Of a stretch of 64,000 nt of DNA, positions 63,858 to 64,000 are shown piece by piece. How positions within the stretch are numbered: the stretch's first letter is position 1; every line of letters begins with the position of its first letter. The translations under genes were made by a program, and so were the position numbers. Source of the DNA: Aurelia coerulea (lineage: Eukaryota; Cnidaria; Scyphozoa; Semaeostomeae; Ulmaridae); the NCBI GenBank assembly GCA_039566865.1, contig CM076949.1, positions 124,001 through 188,000 of the forward strand. The letters are read 5' to 3'. The notes under the pieces were generated by a model. That model was not told where the DNA came from. It saw nothing but the letters and a program-made list of their open reading frames with translations, and ran no database searches.

Positions 63858-64000
63858 AATTCATAAAACTTAAAATTAACTGCACCCAAAAAAATTCGAT
63901 AAAAAAATACCAAACATTAAGATTCCAGCATATTCTATTTTTGAATTATATCAGAATCCAGATCTGCATAGACTTGGATATTTACTGCATATGATTTTTG

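Overview
The window looks like nuclear DNA of an invertebrate animal. It is AT-rich, its genes are intron-rich with GT..AG introns of roughly 0.1-3 kb, and it carries many small non-autonomous DNA transposons and foldback elements. The three proteins recognised are typical animal orthologues. The sequence alone does not fix the phylum; a cnidarian or another early-branching or slowly evolving invertebrate is plausible but unproven. No tRNA, rRNA, bacterial or viral gene was recognised.

Layout. (1) About 1-5772, + strand: RAN, the nuclear-transport GTPase. Three coding exons are seen; the exon with the first ~12 residues is not. Its last intron holds a 1.9-kb transposon flanked by TTAA. (2) 5773-8118: intergenic, with the RAN 3' end, a dispersed GC-richer repeat and a small foldback. 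(3) 8119-45777, + strand: THOC5, a THO/TREX mRNA-export subunit. All 21 coding exons were reconstructed by reading across splice sites in phase (731 codons from the first in-frame ATG). Intron 15 (24784-40659) is almost wholly a satellite-like array of about 98 copies of a 161/162-bp monomer. Every monomer carries a copy of the exon-16 splice acceptor plus the first bases of that exon. Intron 11 and intron 19 carry nested transposons; intron 17 carries a retrotransposon scrap. (4) 45940-49530: a second array, about 46 copies of a 69-bp unit, each able to fold into a 10-bp hairpin, between two convergent genes. (5) 51041-62560, - strand: NUP88, a nuclear-pore protein. The last 14 coding exons (576 codons) are present; the 5' exons lie beyond the right edge. 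Its introns hold mariner-like and foldback elements.

Functionally the three genes all act in nucleocytoplasmic transport: RAN supplies the GTP gradient, THOC5 loads mRNA for export, and NUP88 sits on the cytoplasmic face of the pore and is linked to CRM1 export. This may be chance or a conserved neighbourhood. The most unusual structure is the 15.8-kb intronic array of duplicated 3' splice sites in THOC5.
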